Counted from the stretch's first letter, positions 17,784 to 28,377 are shown. The stretch is DNA of 64,000 bases from Mesorhizobium carmichaelinearum (GCF_900199455.1 NZ_FZQR01000006.1:62001-126000), one strand, 5' to 3'. Notes: generated by a model not told the origin, from the letters alone. Program-made: numbers and translations.

Positions 17784-18623
17784 TCACCCCAAGAAAGACT
17801 TAGCCTTCATCGTCGCCGGCACCGGCACACCGAGCCGGCTCAGCACCGTCGGCGCCAGCTGTAACTGGTCGAGCAGCATATCGCCCTCGGGACCTTTCGC
17901 AGGACCGAAATAATACAGCGCGAAATCCTGCATCTCGTCGTCATGGCCGCCATGGTGGCCGCGGTCGGTCTGGCCGTGATCGGCGGTGACCATGACCTCG
18001 TAGCCGGCTTCGATCCAGCCCGGCAGAAAGGCTGCCAGCATGCCGTCCATCGCATAGACGGCATGGTCCATCTCGTGGCAGTCATGGCCGAAGCGGTGAC
18101 CCATCGAATCCAGCGTGCAGGTGTGCAGGATGCCGTAGTCGATGCCGTGGCGTTTCGTCAGCATGGTCAGCGTCGCGAACAGGTCGACATCGCTCGGCGT
18201 CATCTGGTTGCGGGCGTTGTAGCCGGTCATGGTGTGGAAGCGGCCATGCGTGATCGGCCCGCCAGGCTCGTCATATTCCATGTCCTCGACCAGATCGAAC
18301 GGGTAGGACCGGAAGAATTCCGACCAGTAGGAATGGGTCACCGCCCCGGTCTTGCCGCCGGCCTTGCTGATTTCCGAGAAGATGTCGGGCTGCTCGACCC
18401 GGAACCGGTTCTCGTTGGAAAGGATGCCGTGCACCTGCGGCGACACGCCGGTGTGGATGGAAGCGTAGCAGCAGGCCGAGGTCGACGGCAGCACCGAGCG
18501 CATCTTCCAGACCCGCGCTTCGCCCGATTGCACCCAACCCTCGAGATTGCCCATCAGCCGGCGCCAGTTCCGGTAGGGCACGCCATCGAGGATGATCAGC
18601 AGAAGCTTGGATTTGAGCGCCAT
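17784..18623 (-). CDS. Alkaline phosphatase-superfamily phosphodiesterase/nucleotide pyrophosphatase
   Basis: A 279-residue metal-dependent hydrolase. The first metal-site Asp is in LLLIILDGVPYRN, the Thr/Ser nucleophile region is around VLPSTSACCYASIHTGVSP, and the second metal site is TADHGQTDRGHHGG. These are the marks of the type I phosphodiesterase/nucleotide pyrophosphatase group. There is no signal peptide, so it is probably cytoplasmic. The ATG at 18623 is preferred over 18635 because GGAG lies 6 nt before it. It follows the second peptide-binding protein gene in the same direction with a gap of 114 bp, so it may be the last gene of the transporter operon and act on a product of the imported compound. 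The substrate is unknown. Confidence 0.75.
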   Translation of the reverse strand: MALKSKLLLIILDGVPYRNWRRLMGNLEGWVQSGEARVWKMRSVLPSTSACCYASIHTGVSPQVHGILSNENRFRVEQPDIFSEISKAGGKTGAVTHSYWSEFFRSYPFDLVEDMEYDEPGGPITHGRFHTMTGYNARNQMTPSDVDLFATLTMLTKRHGIDYGILHTCTLDSMGHRFGHDCHEMDHAVYAMDGMLAAFLPGWIEAGYEVMVTADHGQTDRGHHGGHDDEMQDFALYYFGPAKGPEGDMLLDQLQLAPTVLSRLGVPVPATMKAKSFLG

Positions 18624-18737
18624 GGGCTGCTCCATGATGTCTAGCAGTTAAACGGGAACGCCGCATGCCGTTTCAGGCACACGGCGTTCTTACAGGTGAA
18701 TCAGACGGGGCACGTGAATCAAACAGGCAGCGTTCGG

Positions 18738-20327
18738 CTAAGCGTTGAGCCAGCACTCGCCGAGCGCATAGCCATCCATCATTTCGCCATTCGGGTTCTT
18801 GACGTAGCCGCTGATCTTGTTGGTGGCGGCCGCGTCGATGAACTGGTTGAAGAACGGCACGATCAGTCCGCCTTCGTCGCGCATCAGCACCGCCATGTCG
18901 TGGTAGATCGCCTTGCGCTTGGCCTGGTCGAGTTCGGCGCGGGCGGTGAACAGCATCTTGTCGAATTCCGGCCGCTTGAAGCGGGTGTCGTTCCAGTCGG
19001 CGGTCGAGACATAGCCGGTGGAATACATCTGGTCCTGCGTCGGTCGACCGCCCCAGTAGGAGAGCGAGAAGGGCTGCTTGTTCCAGACTTCCGACCAGTA
19101 GCCGTCGCCGGGTTCGCGCTTGATCTCGATCTTGATGCCGGCCTTGGCGGCGCTCTGCTGGTAAAGCTGCGCGGCATCGACGGCGCCCGGGAAAGCGACG
19201 TCGGAGGTGCGCAGCAGGATCGAACCGCTATGGCCCGACTTCTTGTAGGCCGCGGCCGCCTTTTCCGGATTGAACTTGCGCTGCTCGATATCGGTGGAAA
19301 ACAACGGGTAGGCTTCGTTGATCGGGAAGTCGTTGCCGACCGAGCCGTAGCCACGCAGGATCTTTTCCAGCAGTTCGTCGCGGTCCATGGCGAGCTTGAG
19401 CGCCATGCGCAGGTCATTGTTATCGAACGGTGCCGTGTCGCAGAACATGTTGAACGGATAGTAGCCACGGCCCGAGACGTTCTCGATGCTGACGCCGGGA
19501 ATGCGCTTGACCAGGTCGACGACCTTCGGTTCGACACGGTTGATCATCTGCACCTGGCCGCCCTGCAGAGCAGCAAGCCGTGCCGTCGCGTCATTGATGA
19601 CGACGATCTCGATCTGGTCGGCATGGCCCGCCTTGTCGCCGCGCCAGTAATTGGCGAAGCGCTCGCCGCCATGGCGCACGCCGGGCTGGTTGACCGTGAC
19701 CTTGTAGGGACCGGCGCTGATGCCGGCATTCGGATTGTCCTTGCCGCCATTCGGCTGGATGACGAGGTGGTAGTCGGCCATCAGATAGGGGAAGTCGGCA
19801 TCGGCGTCGCCCAGCGTAACGACCACTTCCTTGCCATTCGGCTTGATGCTTTTGATGTTCTTCAGCACGCCCAGCGCGCCCGACTTCGACTTCTCGTCGG
19901 CGTGTCGTTCGAGCGTGGCCGCGACGTCGTCGGCGGTCACGGTCTTGCCATTGTGGAATTCAATGCCGTCGCGCACCTTGATCGTCCATGTCTTGGCGTC
20001 GGCGGAAGCGCCGATCTCTTCGGCGATGAGGTTCTCCACGCCGCCATCCGGCTTGAGGCGAACCAGGAATTCACCCCACTGCTTGCAGAAACTGAAAGTG
20101 ACCTGGCTGAGGTTCAGAGCCGGGTCGAGGCTGTTGGTCGATTCGCCGCCCTGCAGGCCGGCCTTGAGGATGCCGCCCTTGACCGGCGTTTGTGCGAAGG
20201 CTTTCCCGGCCAGCGTCGTTGCCAGCGCCGCCGACACACCCAGTGCCGCGGTGCGGCCAAGGAAGTCGCGACGCGATATCCGGCCCTGGCCGGCGAGATC
20301 AGCGAGATGGTCGAGTTCAGTCTTCAT
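18738..20327 (-). CDS. Peptide/nickel-type ABC transporter binding protein (family 5), paralogue 1
   Basis: A 529-residue family 5 solute-binding protein with a twin-arginine signal (GRISRRDFLGRTAALGVSAA), so it should be exported folded. It shares most of its sequence with the protein encoded at 23957-25543, including KTWT(I/L)KVRDGIEFHNGKTVTA-like and GGERFANYW segments. The membrane and ATPase genes lie between the two copies. Related proteins bind di- and oligopeptides, opines or other amino compounds. It starts 164 bp after the ATPase gene and may have its own promoter. Confidence 0.9.
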   Translation of the reverse strand: MKTELDHLADLAGQGRISRRDFLGRTAALGVSAALATTLAGKAFAQTPVKGGILKAGLQGGESTNSLDPALNLSQVTFSFCKQWGEFLVRLKPDGGVENLIAEEIGASADAKTWTIKVRDGIEFHNGKTVTADDVAATLERHADEKSKSGALGVLKNIKSIKPNGKEVVVTLGDADADFPYLMADYHLVIQPNGGKDNPNAGISAGPYKVTVNQPGVRHGGERFANYWRGDKAGHADQIEIVVINDATARLAALQGGQVQMINRVEPKVVDLVKRIPGVSIENVSGRGYYPFNMFCDTAPFDNNDLRMALKLAMDRDELLEKILRGYGSVGNDFPINEAYPLFSTDIEQRKFNPEKAAAAYKKSGHSGSILLRTSDVAFPGAVDAAQLYQQSAAKAGIKIEIKREPGDGYWSEVWNKQPFSLSYWGGRPTQDQMYSTGYVSTADWNDTRFKRPEFDKMLFTARAELDQAKRKAIYHDMAVLMRDEGGLIVPFFNQFIDAAATNKISGYVKNPNGEMMDGYALGECWLNA

Positions 20328-20491
20328 GTCCTACCCCTTGTTGAAAACAACGTCACGAGCAGCGCCCGTCCGCAAGGACGTGTGGCGCTTTAGTGTTGCA
20401 TACCGATGACGACAGTCGCCCCAGCCCGGCGGTTCGAGCTATTCCTTTGTCTGACGCAATTCCGGAAGGTTCGCACTTTCCCTGGAATTGC

Positions 20492-22147
20492 TCAGTTCCC
20501 CGCGCTGGCCATGCGCCGCCCCTTGATCGCTTTTTCCAGCCAGCCGATCTCCATCTCGGGAACCGAGGAAAGCAGAAGATCGGTATAGTCATCGAAGGGC
20601 GGGGTCAGTACCTTGCTCTTCGGCCCATAGCGCACCACTTCGCCGCGATACATCACCGCGATCGAATCGGCGATCGACTTCACCGTGGCAAGGTCGTGAG
20701 TGATGAACAGATAGGCGACGTTCTCCTCCTTCTGCAACTCGAGCAGCAGCTCTAGGATGCCGTGAGCGACCAGCGGGTCGAGCGCCGACGTTACCTCGTC
20801 GCAGATGATCAGCTTGGGCTTGGCGGCGAGTGAACGAGCAATGCAGACACGCTGCTTCTGGCCGCCGGAAAGCTCGGCCGGGTACCGGTCGGAAAAGCCT
20901 TTGCCCATCTCGATCTTGTCGAGCAGCTCGGCAACGCGCCGGTCGCGTTCCTTACCGCGTATGCCGAAATAGAATTCGAGCGGCCGGCCGATGATGGTGC
21001 CGACGGTCTGGCGCGGGTTCATCGCCACATCCGCCATCTGATAGATCATCTGCAACTGGCGCAGATCTTCTTTCGGCCGGTCGGCCAGCCGGTTAGCCAG
21101 CGGGCGCCCGTCGAAAGTGACGGTGCCTTCCTCTGGCGGCAGCAAACCGGTGATGGCGCGCGCCAGCGTCGACTTTCCGGAGCCGGACTCACCCACCACG
21201 GCCAGCGTCTGGCCGGGATAGATGTCGACCGAAACGTTCTTCAGCACCTTGATGTGGCTGCGGCCATAGGCAGCGGTGACGTTCTTGACCGACAGGAACG
21301 GTGTGGTGCCGGGTTTCTGTTCGGCATGTTCGATCTCATGCACCGAGACCAGCGCATTGGTGTATTCCTGGCGTGGTTCCTTGATGATCTGCCTTGTGCC
21401 GCCCCATTCGACCAGTCGGCCATGGCGCAGCACCATGATTTCGTCGGAGACCTGGGCGACAACGGCAAGGTCGTGGGTGATGTAGAGCGCCGCCACATGG
21501 GTGTCGCGGATAGCATCCTTGATTGCCGCCAGCACGTCGATCTGCGTCGTCACGTCGAGCGCCGTTGTCGGCTCGTCGAAGACGATCAAGTCCGGCTCCG
21601 AGCACAGCGCCATCGCCGTCATCACGCGCTGCAGCTGGCCGCCCGAGACCTGGTGCGGAAAGCGTTCGCCGATGGTTTCGGGGTTTGGCAGGCTGAGCTT
21701 CTTGAACAGCGCAACGGCGCGCTTCTCGGCCTCGGCGCGTGTCGCCGTGCCGTGCAGCAGAGTGGCTTCCACCACCTGATCCATCAGCTTGTGCGCCGGG
21801 TTGAAGGCCGCCGCCGCCGATTGCGCGACATAGCAGACCTCGCGGCCGCGCAGCTTGCGGAAACCTTCCTTGCCACCCTTCAGGATATCGCGGCCGTTTA
21901 GGATGACCTCACCACCGGTGATGCGCACGCCGCCGCGGCCATAGCCCATCGACGACAGGCCGATTGTCGACTTGCCGGCGCCGGATTCGCCGATCAGGCC
22001 CAGCACCTTGCCCTTTTCCAGCGTCAACGAGACGTCATGCACCAGCACGATGTTCTTCGGCGGCTCGCCGGGCGGGTAGACGGTGGCCTCGATGCGCAAA
22101 TTGCGGATGTCGAGGAGCAGGCCAGGCTTCGCTTTGCTGTCGGCCAT
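20492..22147 (-). CDS. Peptide-type ABC transporter ATP-binding protein, fused DppD-DppF
   Basis: A 551-residue protein made of two complete ATPase domains that are separate subunits in classical Dpp/Opp systems. Domain 1 has GESGAGKST, the signature VSGGQLQRV and Walker B LIVFDEPTTALD. Domain 2 has GESGSGKST, LSGGQKQRV and LIICDEVTSALD. It energises import at the inner membrane. Its ATG overlaps the stop of the permease gene (TGATG), so the true start is 22147; the in-frame GTG three bases upstream is less likely. Confidence 0.92.
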   Translation of the reverse strand: MADSKAKPGLLLDIRNLRIEATVYPPGEPPKNIVLVHDVSLTLEKGKVLGLIGESGAGKSTIGLSSMGYGRGGVRITGGEVILNGRDILKGGKEGFRKLRGREVCYVAQSAAAAFNPAHKLMDQVVEATLLHGTATRAEAEKRAVALFKKLSLPNPETIGERFPHQVSGGQLQRVMTAMALCSEPDLIVFDEPTTALDVTTQIDVLAAIKDAIRDTHVAALYITHDLAVVAQVSDEIMVLRHGRLVEWGGTRQIIKEPRQEYTNALVSVHEIEHAEQKPGTTPFLSVKNVTAAYGRSHIKVLKNVSVDIYPGQTLAVVGESGSGKSTLARAITGLLPPEEGTVTFDGRPLANRLADRPKEDLRQLQMIYQMADVAMNPRQTVGTIIGRPLEFYFGIRGKERDRRVAELLDKIEMGKGFSDRYPAELSGGQKQRVCIARSLAAKPKLIICDEVTSALDPLVAHGILELLLELQKEENVAYLFITHDLATVKSIADSIAVMYRGEVVRYGPKSKVLTPPFDDYTDLLLSSVPEMEIGWLEKAIKGRRMASAGN

Positions 22148-22971
22148 CACCCGCGTCCTCCCTTCAGGCTGGTCGTACGGTTAAGCACCCAGTCGGCGAC
22201 GAGGTTGACCGAGATCGCCAGCATGGCGATCGCCGCCGCCGGGATCAGTGCCGCGCCGATGCCGAAGACGATGCCGTCCTTGTTTTCTTTGACCATGCCG
22301 CCCCAGTCGGCATCCGGTGGCTGCACGCCAAGACCGAGGAAGGACAGCGTCGACAGGAACAGCACCGCATAGATGAAGCGCAGGCCGAGTTCGGAAACCA
22401 GCGGCGACAGCGCATTGGGCAGGATTTCGCGGAAGATGATCCAGGCGCTGCCTTCGCCGCGCAGCTTGGCGGCTTCGACATAGTCCATGACATTGATGTC
22501 GACGGCCACCGCTCGCGACAGGCGATAGACGCGTGTCGAATCGAGAATGCCCATCACCATGATCAGCGTCACCAGGTTGGTCGGAAGCACCGACAACACG
22601 ACCAGGCCCATGATCAGCGTCGGGATCGACATCAGGAGGTCGACGAGGCGCGACAGGATCGTGTCGAACCAGCCGCCGAACACCGCCGCCGAGAAGCCCA
22701 GTATGGCGCCGAGCGAGAACGACAGCGCGGTGGCCAGCACCGCGATGAACAAGGTGATGCGGGCGCCGTAGATCATCCGCGACAACAGATCGCGGCCGAG
22801 ATTGTCGGTGCCCAGCCAATGCGCCGCCGACATAGGCTGCCAGACATCGCCGACGATCTCAGCGTTGTCATGCGGTGAGATCCAGGGTGCGAAGACCGCC
22901 GCCAGCACGAACAGTGCGGTCAGGATTATGCCGATCAGCGCGGGGATGGGGATGCGTTTGATATCGAGCAT
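22147..22971 (-). CDS. Peptide-type ABC transporter permease (DppC type)
   Basis: A 274-residue inner-membrane permease with about six hydrophobic segments. The EAA motif is around VEAAKLRGEGSAWIIFREILPN. An N-terminal segment before the first periplasmic loop (IGIILTALFVLAAVFAPWISPHD) is typical of the DppC/OppC group. It starts 9 bp after the stop of the DppB-type gene and overlaps the ATPase gene. Confidence 0.92.
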   Translation of the reverse strand: MLDIKRIPIPALIGIILTALFVLAAVFAPWISPHDNAEIVGDVWQPMSAAHWLGTDNLGRDLLSRMIYGARITLFIAVLATALSFSLGAILGFSAAVFGGWFDTILSRLVDLLMSIPTLIMGLVVLSVLPTNLVTLIMVMGILDSTRVYRLSRAVAVDINVMDYVEAAKLRGEGSAWIIFREILPNALSPLVSELGLRFIYAVLFLSTLSFLGLGVQPPDADWGGMVKENKDGIVFGIGAALIPAAAIAMLAISVNLVADWVLNRTTSLKGGRG

Positions 22972-22980
22972 GCCCGCCCC

Positions 22981-23940
22981 CTATTTCGGATGTCGGAGAC
23001 GCGGATTGGCGATGATCGCCGCTATGTCCGCGATGATGTTGAGACTGATGTAGACGGCGGCGAAGATCAGGCCGACGGCCTGCACCACCGGCACGTCACG
23101 CTTGGTGACGTGATCGACGAGATATTGTCCCATGCCGGGATAGACGAAGATCACCTCGACCACGACGACGCCGACGATGAGATAGGCAAGGTTGAGCATA
23201 ACGACGTTGATGATCGGCGCGATGGCATTGGGGAAGGCGTGCTTGCGGATGACGTTGAACGCTGACAGGCCTTTCAGTTCCGCCGTCTCGACATAGGCCG
23301 ACTGCATGACATTGAGGATCGCCGCGCGCGTCATGCGCATCATGTGGGCGAGCACCACCAGCGTCAGCGCCGTCGCCGGCAACGCGATCGCCTGCATCCG
23401 CTCACCGAACGGCATGCCTTCATAGACAGTCGAGATGCCAGGGAAGATCTGCCACTTCACGGCGAAGAAGTAGACCAGCACATAGCCGATGAAGAATTCC
23501 GGGAAGGAGGTTGACGCGAGCGCCAGTCCAGAGATCAGCTTGTCGACCCAGCCATTGCGGTAACGCACCGCAATCAGACCGAGGATGATCGCCAGCGGCA
23601 CCGCCACGATCGCCGCCCAGAAGGCGAGGAACAGTGTGTTCCACAGCCGGCCCTTGATCGAGGTGGCGATATCCTGGCCGCTCGACATGGCCGTGCCAAG
23701 GTTGCCGGTCAGCACGCCGCCGAGCCAGTGGAAATACCTGACATAGGCCGGGTCGTTCAGCCCGAGCTGCTCGCGCAGATTGGCGAGCGACTCCGGCGTC
23801 GCCGATTGTCCGAGAATGGCTTGCGCGACGTCGCCGGGCAGGATTTGCGTACCGGCGAAGATCAGGACCGAAATGGCCAACAGAAGGAGGATGCCCAGCG
23901 CAATGCGCTGGGCAATTAGCTTCAAGATGGGTGAAGACAT
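22981..23940 (-). CDS. Peptide-type ABC transporter permease (DppB type)
   Basis: A 319-residue inner-membrane permease of the DppB/OppB group. It shows the N-terminal membrane segment (LGILLLLAISVLIFAGTQILPGD), the large first periplasmic loop with EQLGLNDPAYVRYFHWLGG, and the EAA-like loop VETAELKGLSAFNVIRKHAFPNA. It starts 16 bp after the stop of the upstream binding-protein gene, so the operon order is binding protein, DppB, DppC, ATPase. Confidence 0.92.
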   Translation of the reverse strand: MSSPILKLIAQRIALGILLLLAISVLIFAGTQILPGDVAQAILGQSATPESLANLREQLGLNDPAYVRYFHWLGGVLTGNLGTAMSSGQDIATSIKGRLWNTLFLAFWAAIVAVPLAIILGLIAVRYRNGWVDKLISGLALASTSFPEFFIGYVLVYFFAVKWQIFPGISTVYEGMPFGERMQAIALPATALTLVVLAHMMRMTRAAILNVMQSAYVETAELKGLSAFNVIRKHAFPNAIAPIINVVMLNLAYLIVGVVVVEVIFVYPGMGQYLVDHVTKRDVPVVQAVGLIFAAVYISLNIIADIAAIIANPRLRHPK

Positions 23941-23956
23941 CTCTGCAAAGCCGGAC

Positions 23957-25543
23957 TCAGGCCTGCAGCCAGCACTTCGCCAGGGCGTAGCCGTTCATCA
24001 GTTCCTGGTGCGGATCGTCCACCCAGCCATCCACCTTGGCGCCTGTCGCGTCGATGAACTGGTTGAACATCGGCAGGATCAGGCCGCCTTCGTCGCGCAC
24101 CAGCACCGCCATGTCGTGGTACATCTGCTTGCGCTTGGCCTCGTCGAGCTCGGCGCGCGCCGCCAGCACCATCTTGTCGAAGTCCGGGCGCTTGAAACGC
24201 GTGTCGTTCCAGTCGGCGGTCGACAGATAGGCGGTCGAGTACATCTGGTCCTGCGTCGAGCGTCCGCCCCAATAGGAAGCGCAGAAGGGCTGCTTGTTCC
24301 AGACCTCGTTCCAGTAGCCGTCGCCGGGCTCGCGCTTGAGCTCGATCTTGATGCCGGCCTTGGCCGCGCTCTGCTGGAAGAGCTGCGAGGCATCGACCGC
24401 GCCGGGGAAGGCGACGTCGGAGGTCCTGAGCAGCACGGTGCCGTCATGGCCTGATTTCTTGTAGTGGAACTTGGCCTTGTCGGGATCGTACTTGCGCTGC
24501 TCGATCTCGGTGAACAGCGGATAGGACGAGTTGATCGGGAAGTCATTGCCGAGCGAGCCATAGCCGCGCAGCACCTTGGTCAGCATCTCTTCGCGGTCGA
24601 TCGCGAGCTTCAGCGCCATTCTGAGGTCGTTGTTGTCGAAGGGTGCTGTGTTGCAATGCATGATGAAGACATAGTGGCCCGGACCCGCATGGTTGCGGAT
24701 GGTGACGCCCGGCACGCGCTTGATCAGGTCGACGATCTTCGGCTCGACGCGGTTGATCATGTTGACCTGGCCGCCCTGCAGGGCCGCCGTGCGCGCCGTG
24801 GCATCGTTGATGACGATGACTTCGATCTGGTCGGCATGGCCCATCTTGTCGCCCTGCCAGTAGTTGGCGAAACGCTCGCCGCCATGGCGCACGCCGGGCT
24901 CGTTGGTCTTGACCACATAGGGGCCGGCCGAGATGCCGGCGTCGGGCTTGTCCTTGCCGCCGTTCGGCTGGACGATCAGGTGATAGTCGCTGAGCAGGTA
25001 GGGAAGGTCGGCATTGGCCTCCTTCAACGTCAGCACCACTTCCTTGCCGCTGGCCTTGATGGTCGCGATGCCCTTCATGTAGCCGAGCGCGCCGGATTTC
25101 GACTTCTCGTCCGAATGACGCTCGAGCGTGGCGGCTACGTCCTCGGCGGTCACGGTCTTGCCGTTGTGGAATTCGACCCCGTCGCGGATTTTCAGAGTCC
25201 AGGTCTTCGCATCGTCCGAGGAGCCGATCTCCTCGGCGATGCGGTTCTCGAGCTTGCCGTCCGGCGACAGCTCGACGATCATTTCGCCCCAGCACTTGCC
25301 GAAGGCGAAAGGCACCTGCGTCATCATCAGCGCCGGATCGAGGCTGTTGGTGGATTCACCGCCGACCAGGCCGGCCTTCAGCGTGCCGCCCTTGACCGGC
25401 CCCGCCGCCCGCGCCGCGCTTGAAAGCAGCGAGTTGGCGAAGGGCGCGGCGATGCCGAGCGCTGCCGCCCGGCCGAGAAAATCACGACGGCTCAGTTTGC
25501 CTGCTGCAACACGCCGGCTAAGGAATTCCAGTTCGTTTGACAT
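23957..25543 (-). CDS. Peptide/nickel-type ABC transporter binding protein (family 5), paralogue 2
   Basis: A 528-residue family 5 binding protein with a twin-arginine signal (GKLSRRDFLGRAAALGIAAP). It is very similar along its full length to the protein at 18738-20327, including the YWGGRxTQDQMYSTxYxSTADWNDTRFKRP segment, so the two arose by duplication. It is the first gene of the transporter operon. Two close binding proteins sharing one translocator suggest that the importer accepts two related ligands or one ligand over different affinities. Ligand identity cannot be read from the sequence. Confidence 0.9.
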   Translation of the reverse strand: MSNELEFLSRRVAAGKLSRRDFLGRAAALGIAAPFANSLLSSAARAAGPVKGGTLKAGLVGGESTNSLDPALMMTQVPFAFGKCWGEMIVELSPDGKLENRIAEEIGSSDDAKTWTLKIRDGVEFHNGKTVTAEDVAATLERHSDEKSKSGALGYMKGIATIKASGKEVVLTLKEANADLPYLLSDYHLIVQPNGGKDKPDAGISAGPYVVKTNEPGVRHGGERFANYWQGDKMGHADQIEVIVINDATARTAALQGGQVNMINRVEPKIVDLIKRVPGVTIRNHAGPGHYVFIMHCNTAPFDNNDLRMALKLAIDREEMLTKVLRGYGSLGNDFPINSSYPLFTEIEQRKYDPDKAKFHYKKSGHDGTVLLRTSDVAFPGAVDASQLFQQSAAKAGIKIELKREPGDGYWNEVWNKQPFCASYWGGRSTQDQMYSTAYLSTADWNDTRFKRPDFDKMVLAARAELDEAKRKQMYHDMAVLVRDEGGLILPMFNQFIDATGAKVDGWVDDPHQELMNGYALAKCWLQA

Positions 25544-25696
25544 TTGAGTTCCTCACTCTGTTGGTTCGACTCTGCGGTCGATTTTCTTGCTTCTTGTGAG
25601 GGGAATAATGACCGTAAGGGAAAGCGGTAAGCAAGACCGAATGCGACATGCCGTGGCGTAAATCGTACGTCGCATTTGGACCAACGGCGTCAGCGC

Positions 25697-27682
25697 TCAA
25701 ACAAGCGCGCGCGGAATCTTTTCCTCGAAATTACGTTCGAAGACGATTTTTTCGCCCTCATAAGCCTCGATTCTGGCGCTGACGATGAAGTTTTGTTCGT
25801 CCGATCGCATCTCGGCCCATGTCTCGGTGCGGGCCGACCATCCATTTCGCGACAGTGTCTGCGTCCAGTGTGTTTTCCCCGACGCCGACAATGGATTGTC
25901 GGGATGGATCGCCCAGGTCTCGCGGGCGATGCTGCCATTGACCAGGCCGTGGTCGAGATCGCGCACCGCGCCGAAATCATCCGCTATGGAAAGCGTGACG
26001 ATTCCCGTCTTTTCGTCGCGATCGACATGGCGTTCGGAATTGGCTGCACGGATCGTCTCGGTCGCCCAAGGCGTGGCACCTTCCGGCTCGGCGAACGTCG
26101 CTTCGGCGCCTGGCGCAAGCGGGCGTAGTGGCAGCGACAATTTCGCCGCCGACAAGGTCAGCTGGACCGGCTCCGGCGAGGGCCAGATCATAGGCCAATA
26201 GGCGTTCGACACGGCGATGCGCAGGCGGTGGCCGGCCGGCACGCGGTAGGCGCATTGATCGAGCACGACACGCGCCGACACGGTTTCGCCAGGCACCAGC
26301 GCCTGCGGGAATTCGTGAGAACTGCGGTGCGTCAGGTTGAGCACCCCATAAGAAATCAGTTCCGAAGCGCCGTCGGGATGCACGTCGCAGAGCCGCACCG
26401 CAATGTTGGCCTGCGGGCGGTCGGACGAGAGCGTGACCTGGACTTCCGGCGCACCGACAATGTCGATCGCCTCGGAGAGTTCCGGCTGGTCGAAACACAC
26501 CGACAGCGCATCGTCGGGACGCTGGTCGCCCGGCAGTTCCGGGCCGAAGGTGAACGGGAAATATTCGCCGCCGGCGAGGCCACAATTCTGCGGCGAGGCG
26601 ACAATGGCCGGTTTGCTGCCTGCGGAGATCAGCTCGACCGTTTGCGTCTTGATGGCTGGCGACGGCCATTGTTGCTCCGCCACCCAGCGGCCGGGCCGCT
26701 CGGGATGCCAACGGGCCGGGCGCACACTGTCCATCACATAGGCGCGGTAGGCGGGATCGTCCTCGACGCCGGTCTCGGCACCCTTCAGCCAGTGGTCCCA
26801 CCAGCGCAGCGCTTCCTGCAGGAAGCCAATGGCCGGCTGGGGTCCGGCATAATGCGGATATTTGTGGATCCACGGGCCGACAATGCCCTTGACCGGCGCC
26901 TCGATGTTGCTGACGAGGTGCGAGATCGTGTTGCGGTAGCCGTCATGCCAGCCGCCGATCGACAGCACGGCTGCCTTGACGGCGGAAAAATCCTCGCAGA
27001 TCGAGCCGCGTTTCCAATAGGCGTCGCGATGCTGGTGCTTCAGCCACAGCGGCGCCAGGAAGGGCTCGTTCTCCAGTCGGGTTAGCCACAGATCGCGCCA
27101 GCGGTTGTCGCCGACAATCAGCGGATCCGGCGGCCGCGACGAATAGGAGAGCATCGTCGAGGCCCAGCCGAAATTCTCGATCAGCAGGCAGCCGCCCTTG
27201 TAGTGGATGTCGTCGGCATAGCGGTCGACGGTCGAGCACAGGCTGATCACCGCCTTCAGCGCCGGCGGCTGCTTGGCCGCCACCTGCAGGCAGTTGAAGC
27301 CGCCCCAGGAAATGCCCATCATGCCGACATTGCCGTTGCACCAGGGCTGGCTTGCGGCCCAGGCGATGACGTCGCAGGCATCTTGCAATTCCTGCTCGGA
27401 ATATTCGTCGTCCATCAGCCCTTCGGAATCGCCATTGCCGCGCATGTCGACGCGGATCGAGGCATAGCCGTGGCCGGCGAAATAGGGATGCGTCAGCTGA
27501 TCGCGAAAGATGGTGCTGTCGCGCTTGCGGTAGGGCAGGTGCTCGAGGATGACAGGCACCGGATTGTAGCCGGCATCCTCGGGCATCCACACCCGCGCCG
27601 ACAGCCGGCAGCCATCCGGCATGACGATGCCCATATCGGGGAATTCGACGACCTTGCGGGGAAATTCAGTGATGGTTTTCAT
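25697..27682 (-). CDS. CocE/NonD-family hydrolase (X-Pro dipeptidyl-peptidase S15-like)
   Basis: A 661-residue serine hydrolase. The N-terminal alpha/beta-hydrolase domain carries the nucleophile elbow GISWGGFNCLQ, with an oxyanion-side region VPVILEHLPYRKRDST. The C-terminal half is a jelly-roll domain typical of X-Pro dipeptidyl-peptidase/cocaine esterase proteins (for example DQCAYRVPAGHRLRIAVSNAYWP). Members cleave acyl esters or proline peptides. No signal peptide is seen. The ATG at 27682 lacks a strong ribosome site and the frame is open ten codons further up. It lies 153 bp upstream of and co-directional with the peptide-type importer, so it may process the imported compound. Confidence 0.83.
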   Translation of the reverse strand: MKTITEFPRKVVEFPDMGIVMPDGCRLSARVWMPEDAGYNPVPVILEHLPYRKRDSTIFRDQLTHPYFAGHGYASIRVDMRGNGDSEGLMDDEYSEQELQDACDVIAWAASQPWCNGNVGMMGISWGGFNCLQVAAKQPPALKAVISLCSTVDRYADDIHYKGGCLLIENFGWASTMLSYSSRPPDPLIVGDNRWRDLWLTRLENEPFLAPLWLKHQHRDAYWKRGSICEDFSAVKAAVLSIGGWHDGYRNTISHLVSNIEAPVKGIVGPWIHKYPHYAGPQPAIGFLQEALRWWDHWLKGAETGVEDDPAYRAYVMDSVRPARWHPERPGRWVAEQQWPSPAIKTQTVELISAGSKPAIVASPQNCGLAGGEYFPFTFGPELPGDQRPDDALSVCFDQPELSEAIDIVGAPEVQVTLSSDRPQANIAVRLCDVHPDGASELISYGVLNLTHRSSHEFPQALVPGETVSARVVLDQCAYRVPAGHRLRIAVSNAYWPMIWPSPEPVQLTLSAAKLSLPLRPLAPGAEATFAEPEGATPWATETIRAANSERHVDRDEKTGIVTLSIADDFGAVRDLDHGLVNGSIARETWAIHPDNPLSASGKTHWTQTLSRNGWSARTETWAEMRSDEQNFIVSARIEAYEGEKIVFERNFEEKIPRALV

Positions 27683-27778
27683 GGGTGCGCATAACGCCCG
27701 GTGGCGACGCAACTTTCAATCGCCATTCGCGACTGGAGCAGCGAATTATGCGACCTGTGCCGCTACCTGCCTCACACC

Positions 27779-28372
<594 letters not shown>

Positions 28373-28377
28373 GGGAA

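Noticed and set aside
18696..20393. 565-codon plus-strand frame antisense to the binding-protein gene
   Set aside because: A product of high GC and biased third positions; the minus strand encodes a complete family 5 binding protein with signal and motifs.
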